Made by a program: the position numbers and the translations under genes. The notes under the pieces are model-generated. The model made no database searches, was not told the origin of the DNA, and saw only the letters and a list, made by a program, of their open reading frames with translations. Below are positions 8,115 to 17,123 of a stretch of DNA of 64,000 nucleotides, piece by piece. The first letter of the stretch is position 1; every line of letters begins with the position of its first letter. The stretch comes from Microbacterium imperiale (GTDB taxonomy: Bacteria; Actinomycetota; Actinomycetes; Actinomycetales; Microbacteriaceae): positions 2,604,001-2,668,000 of the forward strand of contig NZ_JAGIOK010000001.1 in assembly GCF_017876655.1 (NCBI RefSeq). The letters run 5' to 3'.

Positions 8115-8429
8115 ATGTGCCGCAACATCGTGCCGCTGAACAATCTCGACCCGGCCGCGACCGACGACGAGTGCCGCGACGCGGCGCTGCAGTTCGTGCG
8201 CAAGATCGCGGGGACGACGAAACCCTCACGAGCCAACGAGGAAGCCTTCGCGACCGCTGTCGCCGAGATCGCGGCGGCCACCCGTGTGCTGGTCGATGCG
8301 CTCGTGACGACGGCACCGCCCAAACGTCGCGAGGACGAAGCCGCGAAGCGCCAGGCCCGCTCGGCCGACCGGTATGAGGCGATCCGCCGCTTCCAGGAGG
8401 AGAAGCGGGCGGCGAGAACGGCCTCCTGA
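8115..8429 (+). CDS. DUF2277 family protein
   Basis: The 104-aa sequence begins MCRNIVPLNNLDPAATDDE and continues with LQFVRKIAGTTKPSRANEEAF, the signature of the DUF2277 family. Its function is unknown. A helical, basic C-terminus follows. TAGGGT (8103-8108) ends 6 nt before the ATG, suggesting a leaderless transcript. It converges on the DMT transporter gene, 13 nt away. Confidence 0.9.
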   Translation: MCRNIVPLNNLDPAATDDECRDAALQFVRKIAGTTKPSRANEEAFATAVAEIAAATRVLVDALVTTAPPKRREDEAAKRQARSADRYEAIRRFQEEKRAARTAS

Positions 8430-8442
8430 CCGGGGAGGACGC

Positions 8443-9390
8443 TCAGGCGGCGGACGCCACGTGCGGCCTCGCCCCGGCGGTCCGCTCGGCGGCGGCCGCC
8501 CGCAGGCGATGACGTCGCTCGATGGCTTGACCGGCGTAGCTCGCGGCCACGATGAGGACCGCGCCGCAGATCCCGAGCGCCCCGATCGCTTCGCCGGCGA
8601 TGACGACGCCGATGAGCAGCGCCCACACCGGCTCGGTGCCCATCAGGATGCTCGCCCGTGACGCCGAGGTGCGCCGCACCGCCCACAACTGCACGACGAA
8701 GGCGAAGACCGAGCAGAAGAGCCCGAGGAAGAGCACGTTCGCCCAGCCGGCGAGATCGAGCGCGGCGATGCCCACGGGCAGGTCGGGTCCCGCGGCGGTG
8801 GTGAACACGGCCGCGCAGACCGCCATCTGAACCAGCACCACACCGAGCGTGCCCTCGGTGCGGTGGCGCGTGAGCCGGGCGCTCGCCGTCACGTGCAGCG
8901 CCCGGACGACGGCCGCGGCGATGACGAGGCCGTCGCCCGCAGCCGGGGTGCGCAGGCCGCCCTCGGAGACGAGCAGCGCGACGCCGACGACGGCGGCGAC
9001 CGCGGCGACGAAGTAGGACCGGGGCAGCCACGAGCGCGCCGCGAGGCCCTCCAGGACGGGCGTCAGGACCAGCGCCAGGCTGATGAGCAGTCCGGCATTC
9101 GTCGCCGACGTGAGGTGGACGCCCCAGGTCTCGAGGCCGATGACGGCGGCCTGCGAGCAGCCCAGCGCGACGGCGATGATCAGGCCGCGCCCACGGGGAA
9201 GGCGCTCCCGGCGGGCGAGGCAGACGACAGCCGTGGCGACCGCGGCGACGAGGAAGCGGAGGGCGACGGCCGTCGGGACCCCCGTCTGCTCGGCGAGGTC
9301 CTTCGCGGCGAGGAAGCTCGCGCCCCAGACCGCGGCGACGCCGAGCAGGAGGACGTCGACGATGCGGTCGGGTCGCGGGCGAAGGGGCAT
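8443..9390 (-). CDS. EamA/DMT-superfamily transporter
   Basis: A 315-aa inner-membrane protein with ten predicted helices built from two EamA repeats (VAAVWGASFLAAKDLAEQTG near the start; LFCSVFAFVVQLWAVRRTS and MGTEPVWALLIGVV in the second repeat). DMT carriers export amino acids or metabolites. ATG 9390 is preferred because the mature family pattern starts just after MPLRPRP; an upstream TTG at 9426 adds 12 odd residues. It is divergent from a LysR gene with an operator-like box between them, the usual arrangement for a regulated exporter. Confidence 0.88.
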   Translation of the reverse strand: MPLRPRPDRIVDVLLLGVAAVWGASFLAAKDLAEQTGVPTAVALRFLVAAVATAVVCLARRERLPRGRGLIIAVALGCSQAAVIGLETWGVHLTSATNAGLLISLALVLTPVLEGLAARSWLPRSYFVAAVAAVVGVALLVSEGGLRTPAAGDGLVIAAAVVRALHVTASARLTRHRTEGTLGVVLVQMAVCAAVFTTAAGPDLPVGIAALDLAGWANVLFLGLFCSVFAFVVQLWAVRRTSASRASILMGTEPVWALLIGVVIAGEAIGALGICGAVLIVAASYAGQAIERRHRLRAAAAERTAGARPHVASAA

Positions 9391-9436
9391 GAAGCTAGTG
9401 TTCGGAGAGCCGATGCGGAAGAGCAACGGGCACTTT

Positions 9437-9453
9437 CTTGATCGAGGATTAAG
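9437..9453. promoter_or_regulatory. Putative LysR box (CTTGAT-N5-ATTAAG)
   Basis: An inverted repeat with one mismatch has the T-N11-A geometry of LysR-type operators. It lies between the EamA and LysR genes and overlaps the AAGGA ribosome site of the LysR gene (9451-9455). Autoregulation plus control of the exporter is inferred. Confidence 0.55.
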
Positions 9454-9461
9454 GACGGCTT

Positions 9462-10385
9462 ATGGATCCGGCTCGCCTGCGACTCCTGCGCGAGCTCGGC
9501 GACCGGGGCAGCGTCGCGGCCGTGGCCGCCGCGATGCACGTGAGCGCGTCGGCCGTGTCGCAGCAGCTGGCCGCGCTGCAAACGGCGGTCGCGGTCCCGC
9601 TGACCGCGAAGCACGGGCGCCGGCTCGTGCTCACCGAGGCGGGGGAGGCGCTCGCGGCTGCGGCGACGCGCGTGGAGCAGGCGCTCGCCGAAGCGCAGGA
9701 CGCCGTCGCCGCGTACCTCGGCCAGGACGAGCGGCCGGTACGCGTCTCGGCCTTCCACAGCGCCGGGCTCGCCTTCTTCGCGCCGCTCCTCGCCGAGCTG
9801 CCCCCGCAGGTGCGGGTCTCGCTCGCGGATGCCGACGTCGCGCAGGACGAGTTCGCCGGCCTCACCGCCGACCACGATCTCGTCATCGCCCATCGGCTCG
9901 CTCACGATCCGGAATGGCCGACGCGGCGATTGACGGTCACGCCGCTCGTCGTCGAGCCGCTCGACATCGCCCTGCCGGCTGGCCACCGGCTCGCGGCCGC
10001 CCCGGACATCCGGCCCGAGCAGCTGCGCGATGAACGCTGGATCTCGACGCACGAGGGCTTCCCGCTCACGGGCGTGCTCGCCCACCTCGGCGCACTGATC
10101 GGTCAGAGCCCCCGCATCGAGCACCGCATCAACGAGTTCTCCGTCGCCGCTCAGGTCGTTCGCGCCGGCGCTGCCCTGGCCGTGATGCCGCGCACGACCG
10201 CCGCGCCCCTCGCCGTGGACGGGATGGTCCTGCGCCCCATAGCCGGTTCGCCGTTCGCCCGCCACGTCGACGTCCTCGTCCGTCCGGACGCGCTCGCTCG
10301 CGCCGGTGTCCGGACGGTGCTCGCCGCGCTCCGGAAGGTCTCCGCCGACGCGATGGGGCGCGCGAGCGCGGCGTCGGCGCCATGA
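9462..10385 (+). CDS. LysR-family transcriptional regulator
   Basis: A 307-aa regulator. The N-terminal winged HTH (about 1-60) contains GSVAAVAAAMHVSASAVSQQLAALQ, close to the ArgP/IciA-like style of actinobacterial LysR proteins. The C-terminal effector-binding domain spans about 85-295. AAGGA lies 6 nt before the ATG. It is divergent from the EamA gene and probably controls it in response to the exported compound. The effector cannot be read. Confidence 0.92.
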   Translation: MDPARLRLLRELGDRGSVAAVAAAMHVSASAVSQQLAALQTAVAVPLTAKHGRRLVLTEAGEALAAAATRVEQALAEAQDAVAAYLGQDERPVRVSAFHSAGLAFFAPLLAELPPQVRVSLADADVAQDEFAGLTADHDLVIAHRLAHDPEWPTRRLTVTPLVVEPLDIALPAGHRLAAAPDIRPEQLRDERWISTHEGFPLTGVLAHLGALIGQSPRIEHRINEFSVAAQVVRAGAALAVMPRTTAAPLAVDGMVLRPIAGSPFARHVDVLVRPDALARAGVRTVLAALRKVSADAMGRASAASAP

Positions 10386-10455
10386 CTCGGGAGCGTCGCA
10401 TCGTCCGAGCGCAAGCCCGATCCTCGCCTGCTCCGACGGGCATAGCCTGTCATCG

Positions 10456-11919
10456 ATGAGCGACACGGCAAGCATCCCGCTGTCGGCGCACCAGCGGTGG
10501 CGGGCCTTCTGGGTCTGCGTGGCCGTGGCAGCGCTGACGATCCTCGACCTGACGAAGGTCAACGTCGCGCTCCCGTCGATCGAGCAGGCGTTCGGGGCCG
10601 GCTCGACGGAGCTGCAGCTGATCGTGTCGGGCTACGTCCTGACCTTCGGCCTCACTCTCGTGCCGGCCGGACGCATCGGCGATCAGCGATCCCGACGAGC
10701 GCTGTTCCTGATCGGGCTGACGCTGTTCGCGATCACGAGCATCGTGTGCGCCCTCGCCCCCGACACCTCGACGCTGCTGGCAGCCCGTCTCGTGCAGGGC
10801 GTCGCGGCCGGCATCCAGATGCCCCAGGTCATCGGTCTCGCGCAGGAGATGTTCCAGGGTGCCGAACGCGGTCGCGCCTTCGGCCTGTTCGGCGCGACGA
10901 TCGGCATCTCGACCGCCTTCGGGCCGACGCTCGGCGGGCTCATGATCGCTCTCGGCGGGGCGGACGACGGGTGGCGCTACATCTTCTGGATGAACGTCCC
11001 GCTCACGATCGCGGTGCTCGCGGGCGTCATCTGGCTGCTGCCGAAGACCCGCGAGTCCCGGCCCGCGCCGCTGCAGCTCGACCCGGTCGGGCTGCTGCTG
11101 TTCGGCGTGGTCGTGGTGGCGCTCATGGCGCCGTTCCTCATGACGACGGGGTCTCCCGACGACAACCCGCAGCGGTGGTGGCTGCTGGTCGCGTTCGGCG
11201 TCTTCGCGGCCGCGTTCGTGTGGTGGGAGCGGCGGTACGCGGCATCCGGAAAGCACCCGCTCGTCCCGCTCAGCCTGTTCTCGATCTCGTCCTACCGCAA
11301 CGGCACGCTCATCCAAGCGGTCTACTTCATGGCGCTGCCGGCGATGTTCCTGCTGACGACGCTGTTCCTGCAGCTGGGTGTCGGCCTCGCGCCCGTCTTC
11401 GCCGGGATGGTGTCGATCGGCTTCGCGGTGGCCAGCGCCGCGGCGTCGTACGTCGGCGGTCGTATCGTGACCCGTGTCGGACGACCCCTCGTGGTGTGGG
11501 GGCTGGCGATCATGCTGACGGCTGTCGTGGCACTCGCGCTCGTCGCCTTCTTCGTGCCGCCGGGCATCGTCGAGCTCGCGATGGCCGCGGTGCTGACGGT
11601 CGGAGGCTTCGGCGGCGGGCTCGTGATCTCGCCGAACCAGACGCTCACGCTGGCGGAGATCCCGGTGAAGCAGGGCGGACTGGCCGGCTCGGTGGGCCAG
11701 CTCGTGCAGCGCATCGGGACCGCCGTCGGCACGGCCGTGGCGCTGTCGCTGTTCTACTCGACGGTGTACCGAGAAGAGGGGAGCGGCGCGGCGACGCTGG
11801 AGGTGTACCACGACGCCTACGCGTTCGGGATGATGTCGGTCGGGCTGTTCCTCTCCATCGCCCTCGTGCTCGGGGTCGTCGACCTCGCATCGCGTCGTCG
11901 GCGCGCCCGCAGAGCCTGA
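10456..11919 (+). CDS. MFS drug transporter, DHA2 family (14-helix)
   Basis: A 487-aa transporter with about 14 hydrophobic segments. Motif A-like GRIGDQRSRR follows helix 2, and the DHA2 motif LPSIEQAFGA is near the N-terminus. Such pumps export drugs or dyes by proton exchange. The start ATG lies 7 nt after TAGCCT (10443-10448), probably leaderless. A long basic spacer (residues 193-215) lies between the two halves. No local repressor is adjacent except the LysR gene upstream. Confidence 0.9.
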   Translation: MSDTASIPLSAHQRWRAFWVCVAVAALTILDLTKVNVALPSIEQAFGAGSTELQLIVSGYVLTFGLTLVPAGRIGDQRSRRALFLIGLTLFAITSIVCALAPDTSTLLAARLVQGVAAGIQMPQVIGLAQEMFQGAERGRAFGLFGATIGISTAFGPTLGGLMIALGGADDGWRYIFWMNVPLTIAVLAGVIWLLPKTRESRPAPLQLDPVGLLLFGVVVVALMAPFLMTTGSPDDNPQRWWLLVAFGVFAAAFVWWERRYAASGKHPLVPLSLFSISSYRNGTLIQAVYFMALPAMFLLTTLFLQLGVGLAPVFAGMVSIGFAVASAAASYVGGRIVTRVGRPLVVWGLAIMLTAVVALALVAFFVPPGIVELAMAAVLTVGGFGGGLVISPNQTLTLAEIPVKQGGLAGSVGQLVQRIGTAVGTAVALSLFYSTVYREEGSGAATLEVYHDAYAFGMMSVGLFLSIALVLGVVDLASRRRRARRA

Positions 11920-11980
11920 CTCTCGGCCTTCCCCGCGGGGCGCGCGAGCGATGTCGGAGCCCTCTCCTACCCTCGTTCGT

Positions 11981-13129
11981 ATGCGGATCCTGCACACCTC
12001 CGACTGGCACATCGGGCGGACCTTCCACGGTCACTCCACGCTCGACGCGCTGCGCGGCGTGCTCGAGGCGCTCACCGACCAGGTGCGCCGGTACGACGTC
12101 GACGTCGTGATCGTCGCGGGCGACGTGTTCGACTCGGCCGCCCCGGCGGCCGGGTGCTACGCGCTGTTGACCGACACCCTGCGCGGCATCGCCGACGCCG
12201 GTGCGCAGGTCATCGTCACGAGCGGCAACCACGATTCGGCGGCGCGCCTGGGCTTCCAGGCCGGATTGCTGCGCGACGGCATCCACGTCCTGACCGACCC
12301 GGCCGCCGTGGGCACGCCCATCACGATCCCGGATGCCGCGGGCCCGGTGCACTTCTACGGCATCCCGTATCTCGAGCCGGCGCTGTTGCGCCACCTCTGG
12401 CCCGAGGCGCGCTCCCAGGCCGCCGTCCTCGACCGGGCGATGGGCCTCGTCCGCGACGACCTCGCCCGACGCGGCGGGCGGTCCGTCGCGGTGGCGCACT
12501 GCTTCGCCGCGGGCGTCGAACCGACGCCGCACCTCGAGCGCGACATTCAGCAGGGCGGCCTCGACGTCGTTCCGCTGCAGACCTTCGCGGGGGTCGACTA
12601 CATGGCGCTCGGGCACATCCACGGACGCCAGCAGCTCGCACCGCACGTTCGGTACGCCGGCGCGCCGCTGCACTACAGCTTCGGCGAAGGCGACAAGCCG
12701 CGCGGCTCGTGGCTCGTCGAACTCGATGCCGACGGCTTCGCGGGTGCCGAATGGCTCGAGCTGCCGGTGCCCCGTCGCGTCGTCACGCTGCGTGCGCCGC
12801 TGGCCGAGATCCTCGACGACGCGCGTCATGCCGAGCACGAGGACGCCTGGGTGTGCGTCGAGTACACCGACGCTCTGCCCGAGCGAGATCCGATGCGTCG
12901 GCTGCAGGCCCGCTTCCCCTTCTGCGCAAAAGTCGTGCACCTGCCCGCCGAGACGGCGGAGCGCGATACGCGCACCTACGTCGAGCGGGTGCGCGCCGCC
13001 CGCAGCGACGCCGAGCTCGTCGAGGCGTTCCTCGTCCACGTCCGCGACGGAGCGGGCGCCGACGACCGTGAGCGCGAGCTGCTCGGCGAGGTGCTCGACG
13101 AGCGGGTGCGCGTCGAGGCGCTCGCGTGA
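11981..13129 (+). CDS. sbcD: Exonuclease SbcCD subunit D
   Basis: The 382-aa nuclease subunit of the SbcCD (Mre11-Rad50-like) complex, which cleaves DNA hairpins and protein-blocked ends. Phosphoesterase motifs are in order: HTSDWHIG (metal ligands), VAGDVFD, SGNHDS and ALGHIHG. ATG 11981 begins the conserved MRILHTSDWH and lies 7 nt after TACCCT (11968-11973); an upstream ATG at 11951 adds unrelated residues. The stop overlaps the sbcC start by 4 nt. Confidence 0.95.
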   Translation: MRILHTSDWHIGRTFHGHSTLDALRGVLEALTDQVRRYDVDVVIVAGDVFDSAAPAAGCYALLTDTLRGIADAGAQVIVTSGNHDSAARLGFQAGLLRDGIHVLTDPAAVGTPITIPDAAGPVHFYGIPYLEPALLRHLWPEARSQAAVLDRAMGLVRDDLARRGGRSVAVAHCFAAGVEPTPHLERDIQQGGLDVVPLQTFAGVDYMALGHIHGRQQLAPHVRYAGAPLHYSFGEGDKPRGSWLVELDADGFAGAEWLELPVPRRVVTLRAPLAEILDDARHAEHEDAWVCVEYTDALPERDPMRRLQARFPFCAKVVHLPAETAERDTRTYVERVRAARSDAELVEAFLVHVRDGAGADDRERELLGEVLDERVRVEALA

Positions 13130-16116
13130 AACTGCACCGACTCGAACTCACCGGCTTCGGCCCCTTCCGCGACCGGCAGACCGTCGACTTCGACGCGTTC
13201 GAGCGCGACGGCGTCTTTCTGATCTCGGGGCGCACCGGCGCGGGCAAGTCCAGCATCCTCGACGGCGTCAGCTTCGCCCTCTATGGGTCGGTGCCGCGCT
13301 ACGACAACGGCGAACGTCGGCTCCGCAGCGATCACTGCTTCCTCGGCGACCCCACCGAGGTCCGGCTCGAATTCACCGTCGGCGATCGACGCTGGCGCGT
13401 CACGCGCGCCCCCGACTACGAACGTCCGGCCAAGCGCGGCGACAAGCTGACGACGGAACCGGCGCGGGCCGAGCTGGACGAGCTCGTCGGCGACGCGTGG
13501 ATCGGTCGTGCCGCGAAGCCCCGCGAGGTGGCGCTGCTGCTCGACGAGGTGCTGGGGCTGAACGCGCAGCAGTTTCAGCAGGTCATCCTGCTCGCCCAGA
13601 ACAAGTTCTCGCGATTCCTGCTGGCCAAGAACGACGAGCGTCAGCAGCTGCTGCGCACCCTCTTCGGCACGCGCAGATTCGAGCAGTACAAGGACGACCT
13701 CGAGCAGCGTCGTCGTGCCGCCCAGCGCGAGCTCGAGGCCGCCGGCGATCAGACGCGCACGCTGCTCGATCTCGCCGAGGCCGCCGCGAGCGACGACGCC
13801 GAGCGCGCCGACGGTGCGCCGGCATCACTCGACCTCGCCGCGCGCCGTGAGGCCGTCGGGCGCGCACGGCAGCGGGCGGACTATCGCGTCGAGCAGACCG
13901 CCGAGCTGCGCCAGCAGGCCGATGCCGCCCACGCGCGCGCCGTGGCCGCCCACGCCGAACTGGTCGAGCGGGCTCGGACCCTCGATGACCTCACCGCGGC
14001 CCGGGCCCGTCTCGCCCGGCTCGACGACGAGGCGCCTCAGATCACCGAGCTCATACGTCGGGTGGAGCGCGCTCGCGCTGCCGAGGCGCTGCGGGCGACG
14101 CTCGAGGCGGCCGAGCGCGCCGCCGAGGCTCTCGCCGCGGCCCGGCTAGCCGCCGCCGACGCCGACGCCGGATGGGTCGAGGCGGGCGGCGACGGCGCAG
14201 ACGACCTCGCCTCGGTCATCGACGACCTCACGGGCGAGATCGCGCGTTGCTCGGATGCCGCTGAGCGCGAGCATGACCTGAGTCAGGCCTCCGCCCGCGC
14301 CGCGGCCCTCGACGAGACGACCAGCCGCCTCGCCGCCGAGTCATCGGCCCTCGACGAACAGCTGGCTCAGGTGCCCGCCGAGCGCGAGCGCATCGACGAG
14401 GAGCTCGCGACGACGTCGGCGCAGGGGGCTCGCGTCGACGACCTGCGACTGCGTCGCGACGAGCTGCGGGCGCAGAGCGCGGCCGCTCGCGACGCCGCCG
14501 TGCTCGATGACGAGGCCACCGCCGCCGAGGCCCGCTACGTCGAGGTCAGCGAACGAGCTGAACGGGCCGCGGCGACAGTGACCGACCTGCTGCGGCGGCG
14601 CTTCGCAGGGCGGGCCGGAGAGCTGGCGAGCGGCCTCGTGGCGGGAGAGCCATGCCCCGTGTGCGGAGGTACCGAGCATCCGCACCCCGCGCCCGCCGCG
14701 GACGATCCCGTCAGCGATGACGACCTCGCCGCCGCCGAGGCCGACCGCGATGCCGCGCTGCAGTCCGCGCGCGAGGCCGGCGACCGTGCGCGACGCCTGC
14801 GCCTCGACCACGCGGCGGCCGTCGCCCGAGCCGGCGGCCGTTCGGCCGACGACGTCGCCGCCCTGCTCGAGGATGCTGACGCGGCCCTCACGACGGCACA
14901 CCGGGCCGCGCGTCGCGCCGGCGAGCTCGCCGAACGCCGGTCGGCTCTCGACGAGCTCGACGCCGCGGTGAACACCGAGCGCGAACGGCTGCTCGAAGCG
15001 CTGGCAGACGCGCGCGAGCAGGCCGCGGTGGTCACCGCGACGGTCACCCGCCTCGAGGAGGATCTCGTCGCGGCGCGCGGCGGTTACGCCAGCGTCGACG
15101 AGCGCCTCGCGGCCGCCACGTCGCGTCGGTCGCTCGCCGTCACGGTGCGCGATGCGCGCGCCGTGGTCGCCGAGCACGAGCGCGGGGCGGCCGAGACCCG
15201 CACCGACCTCGACGCGCGGGTCGCGGCATCCGACTTCGCAGACGTGGACGAGGTGCGGGGGGCGCTGCTGCCCGCCGCCGAGCTTGCCGCGCTCGAGAAG
15301 CGTCGGTCGCAGTACGAGGCCGACCTCGCAGCAACGCGTGCGCGGCTGCTCGAGCTCGAGCTCGCGGCGGCCGGCGTCGGCGACGAGCGGCCCGACCTCG
15401 ACGCGTCCGCGGCCGAGGTTCTCCGCGCCGACACCGCGCGCGCGGCGGCGATCGCCGCACACCGCGACGCCGTCAACGCGGCCGACCGACTGGGCGATCT
15501 GCTCGACCGTATCGACGCGGCGTTCGCCGCCGTCGCCGAGCAGGCCGAAGAAGCCGCGACGGTGACCCGGCTCGCCGACACCGTGGCCGGTCGGGCCCCG
15601 AACACCCGCAAGATGGACCTCGAGACGTTCGTGCTCGCCGCCGAGCTCGAAGAGATCGTCGCGGCGGCCAACCTGCGGCTGCGCGACATGTCATCCGGGC
15701 GGTACACCCTGCACCACAGCGACGCCCTGCAGGCGCGCGGAGCGGCATCGGGCCTGTCGCTCGAGGTGCTCGACGCGCACACCGGCCGGCTCCGCTCGCC
15801 GCAGTCGCTGTCGGGGGGCGAGACGTTCCTCGCGTCGCTCGCGCTCGCGCTGGGGCTGGCCGAAGTGGTCACCAGCCGCGCCGGCGGCATCCGGCTCGAC
15901 ACCCTCTTCGTCGACGAGGGCTTCGGGTCCCTCGATCCCGAGACCCTCGAGCTCGCGATGCGGACCCTCGACGAACTGCGCTCGGGCGGGCGCACCGTCG
16001 GCGTCATCAGCCACGTCGAGGGCATGAAGGAGCAGCTCGCCGCGCAGATCGTCGTCGAGGCCACGCGCGAGGGGCCGAGCATCATCCGCCAGGACGCGCA
16101 CGGCGCCGACGCCTAG
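13126..16116 (+). CDS. sbcC: Exonuclease SbcCD subunit C (SMC-like ATPase)
   Basis: The 996-aa ATPase subunit. Walker A GRTGAGKSS is near residue 36, and signature SLSGGETFLASL and Walker B TLFVDEGFGSLD are near the C-terminus. Between them lies a long Ala/Glu/Arg-rich coiled coil interrupted by a CPVC zinc hook around residue 510. GTG 13126 overlaps the sbcD stop, so the subunits are co-translated. The whole architecture is intact. Confidence 0.95.
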   Translation: MKLHRLELTGFGPFRDRQTVDFDAFERDGVFLISGRTGAGKSSILDGVSFALYGSVPRYDNGERRLRSDHCFLGDPTEVRLEFTVGDRRWRVTRAPDYERPAKRGDKLTTEPARAELDELVGDAWIGRAAKPREVALLLDEVLGLNAQQFQQVILLAQNKFSRFLLAKNDERQQLLRTLFGTRRFEQYKDDLEQRRRAAQRELEAAGDQTRTLLDLAEAAASDDAERADGAPASLDLAARREAVGRARQRADYRVEQTAELRQQADAAHARAVAAHAELVERARTLDDLTAARARLARLDDEAPQITELIRRVERARAAEALRATLEAAERAAEALAAARLAAADADAGWVEAGGDGADDLASVIDDLTGEIARCSDAAEREHDLSQASARAAALDETTSRLAAESSALDEQLAQVPAERERIDEELATTSAQGARVDDLRLRRDELRAQSAAARDAAVLDDEATAAEARYVEVSERAERAAATVTDLLRRRFAGRAGELASGLVAGEPCPVCGGTEHPHPAPAADDPVSDDDLAAAEADRDAALQSAREAGDRARRLRLDHAAAVARAGGRSADDVAALLEDADAALTTAHRAARRAGELAERRSALDELDAAVNTERERLLEALADAREQAAVVTATVTRLEEDLVAARGGYASVDERLAAATSRRSLAVTVRDARAVVAEHERGAAETRTDLDARVAASDFADVDEVRGALLPAAELAALEKRRSQYEADLAATRARLLELELAAAGVGDERPDLDASAAEVLRADTARAAAIAAHRDAVNAADRLGDLLDRIDAAFAAVAEQAEEAATVTRLADTVAGRAPNTRKMDLETFVLAAELEEIVAAANLRLRDMSSGRYTLHHSDALQARGAASGLSLEVLDAHTGRLRSPQSLSGGETFLASLALALGLAEVVTSRAGGIRLDTLFVDEGFGSLDPETLELAMRTLDELRSGGRTVGVISHVEGMKEQLAAQIVVEATREGPSIIRQDAHGADA

Positions 16117-16125
16117 GATGGGCTC

Positions 16126-16308
16126 GTGAGGACTTTCTGGACCGTCGTCGGAGTGATCGCCGCGATTTTCATCGCCTGGGTGGTCGTCGACGTCGTGCTG
16201 CGCCTCGCGGTGTTCGCGGTCAAGCTCGGCCTCGTCGCCGTCGTCGCGCTGGTGGTCTTCCTGCTGCTGCGCCGCGTGTTCACCCGGCGCGGCGGTCAGA
16301 CTCCGTAG
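16126..16308 (+). CDS. Small membrane protein, unknown function
   Basis: A 60-aa protein that is almost entirely hydrophobic: two segments (about 4-22 and 24-50) and a basic end RRVFTRRGGQ. The family is not recognised. The GTG lies 6 nt after TAGGAT (16114-16119), so it is probably leaderless and separate from sbcDC. Its 3' end overlaps the end of the convergent nucleosidase gene by 13 bp. Confidence 0.7.
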   Translation: MRTFWTVVGVIAAIFIAWVVVDVVLRLAVFAVKLGLVAVVALVVFLLLRRVFTRRGGQTP

Positions 16309-16856
16309 TCCTCACGGATCCGGGCATAGAGGGCGGCGCTGCACGCCGCGACCGCGTCATCCCATCCCGTCGTCGCGCCGTCCTGCGCGTCGTCCGACAC
16401 GGCCTTGAGGACGCGGATCGGGATGCCGAATCGCTGCGCGACCCAGATGTAGACGAAGGTCTCCATGTCGACCAGCTGCGCACCCAGGGACTGGATGAGG
16501 GCGACGGCCTCGGCATCGTCGACGAACACATCGCCGGTCGCGATCGTGACCCCGTCCGTGCCGGTCTCGACCCGCTCCGGCATCGAGAGGTGACGGCCGC
16601 GCACACCGGCGAGGTCGAAGACGTCGTGTTGCACGGCGGCACCCACCTCGTAGATGCCCGGTCCGACCGCGCCCGCCACGGCGCCCGCCGTGCCGACCAC
16701 GACGACCTCGTCGTAGGCCGTGCGGTCGAGCGCGCGCGTCAGCTCGTACGCGGCGAGGAGCTTGCCGGGACCGGTCAGCAGGATGTCGAAGCCGGCGATC
16801 TCAGCGGGGAACCCGACGAGCTCGTCGCGGTGGGCGACGACGAGGAGACGCCGCAC
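16296..16856 (-). CDS. Nucleosidase of the MTAN/purine phosphorylase fold
   Basis: A 186-aa protein of the PNP/UDP phosphorylase superfamily. It has a GTAGAV glycine motif, TGDVFVDD, and LVDMETFVYIWV followed by LKAVSDDA, which match the DME...SD active-site segment of 5'-methylthioadenosine/S-adenosylhomocysteine nucleosidases. It is shorter than typical Pfs (about 230 aa). The expected role is purine or methylthio-nucleoside salvage, with the exact substrate open. GTG 16856 lies 3 nt after the stop of the 43-aa gene. Confidence 0.8.
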   Translation of the reverse strand: MRRLLVVAHRDELVGFPAEIAGFDILLTGPGKLLAAYELTRALDRTAYDEVVVVGTAGAVAGAVGPGIYEVGAAVQHDVFDLAGVRGRHLSMPERVETGTDGVTIATGDVFVDDAEAVALIQSLGAQLVDMETFVYIWVAQRFGIPIRVLKAVSDDAQDGATTGWDDAVAACSAALYARIREDYGV

Positions 16857-16859
16857 GGG

Positions 16860-16991
16860 TCAGGCCCCGCCGCGCGCGAGGATCCCGAGGATGCCCGAGA
16901 TCAGCAGGTAGGCGCCGATGCCGCCGACCACCAACCAGATGGCGATGCGGGCCGAGGTCGGGCGCTTGTCGTCGCCGTTGTCGAAGCTCAT
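16860..16991 (-). CDS. 43-residue single-span membrane protein
   Basis: A short gene encoding a charged N-terminus (MSFDNGDDKRPTS) and one hydrophobic helix (about residues 15-38). On its strand TAGGCT lies 6 nt before the ATG (plus-strand 16998-17003), the same leaderless pattern as many genes here, which is the main support for it being real. It precedes the nucleosidase gene by 3 nt and probably supplies that gene's promoter. Function unknown. Confidence 0.65.
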   Translation of the reverse strand: MSFDNGDDKRPTSARIAIWLVVGGIGAYLLISGILGILARGGA

Positions 16992-17123
16992 TCGGCCAGC
17001 CTAGGCGAGCGGAAGGCGCCCTGCGGCCGGTCGGTTAAGCCCGGGAGGGGAGGGCCGGGGGCCGACCGGCGCTGGGTAGACTCCCGAGCGAGGTCAGACC
17101 ATCGACAGGCGGGAGCTGGCAGC

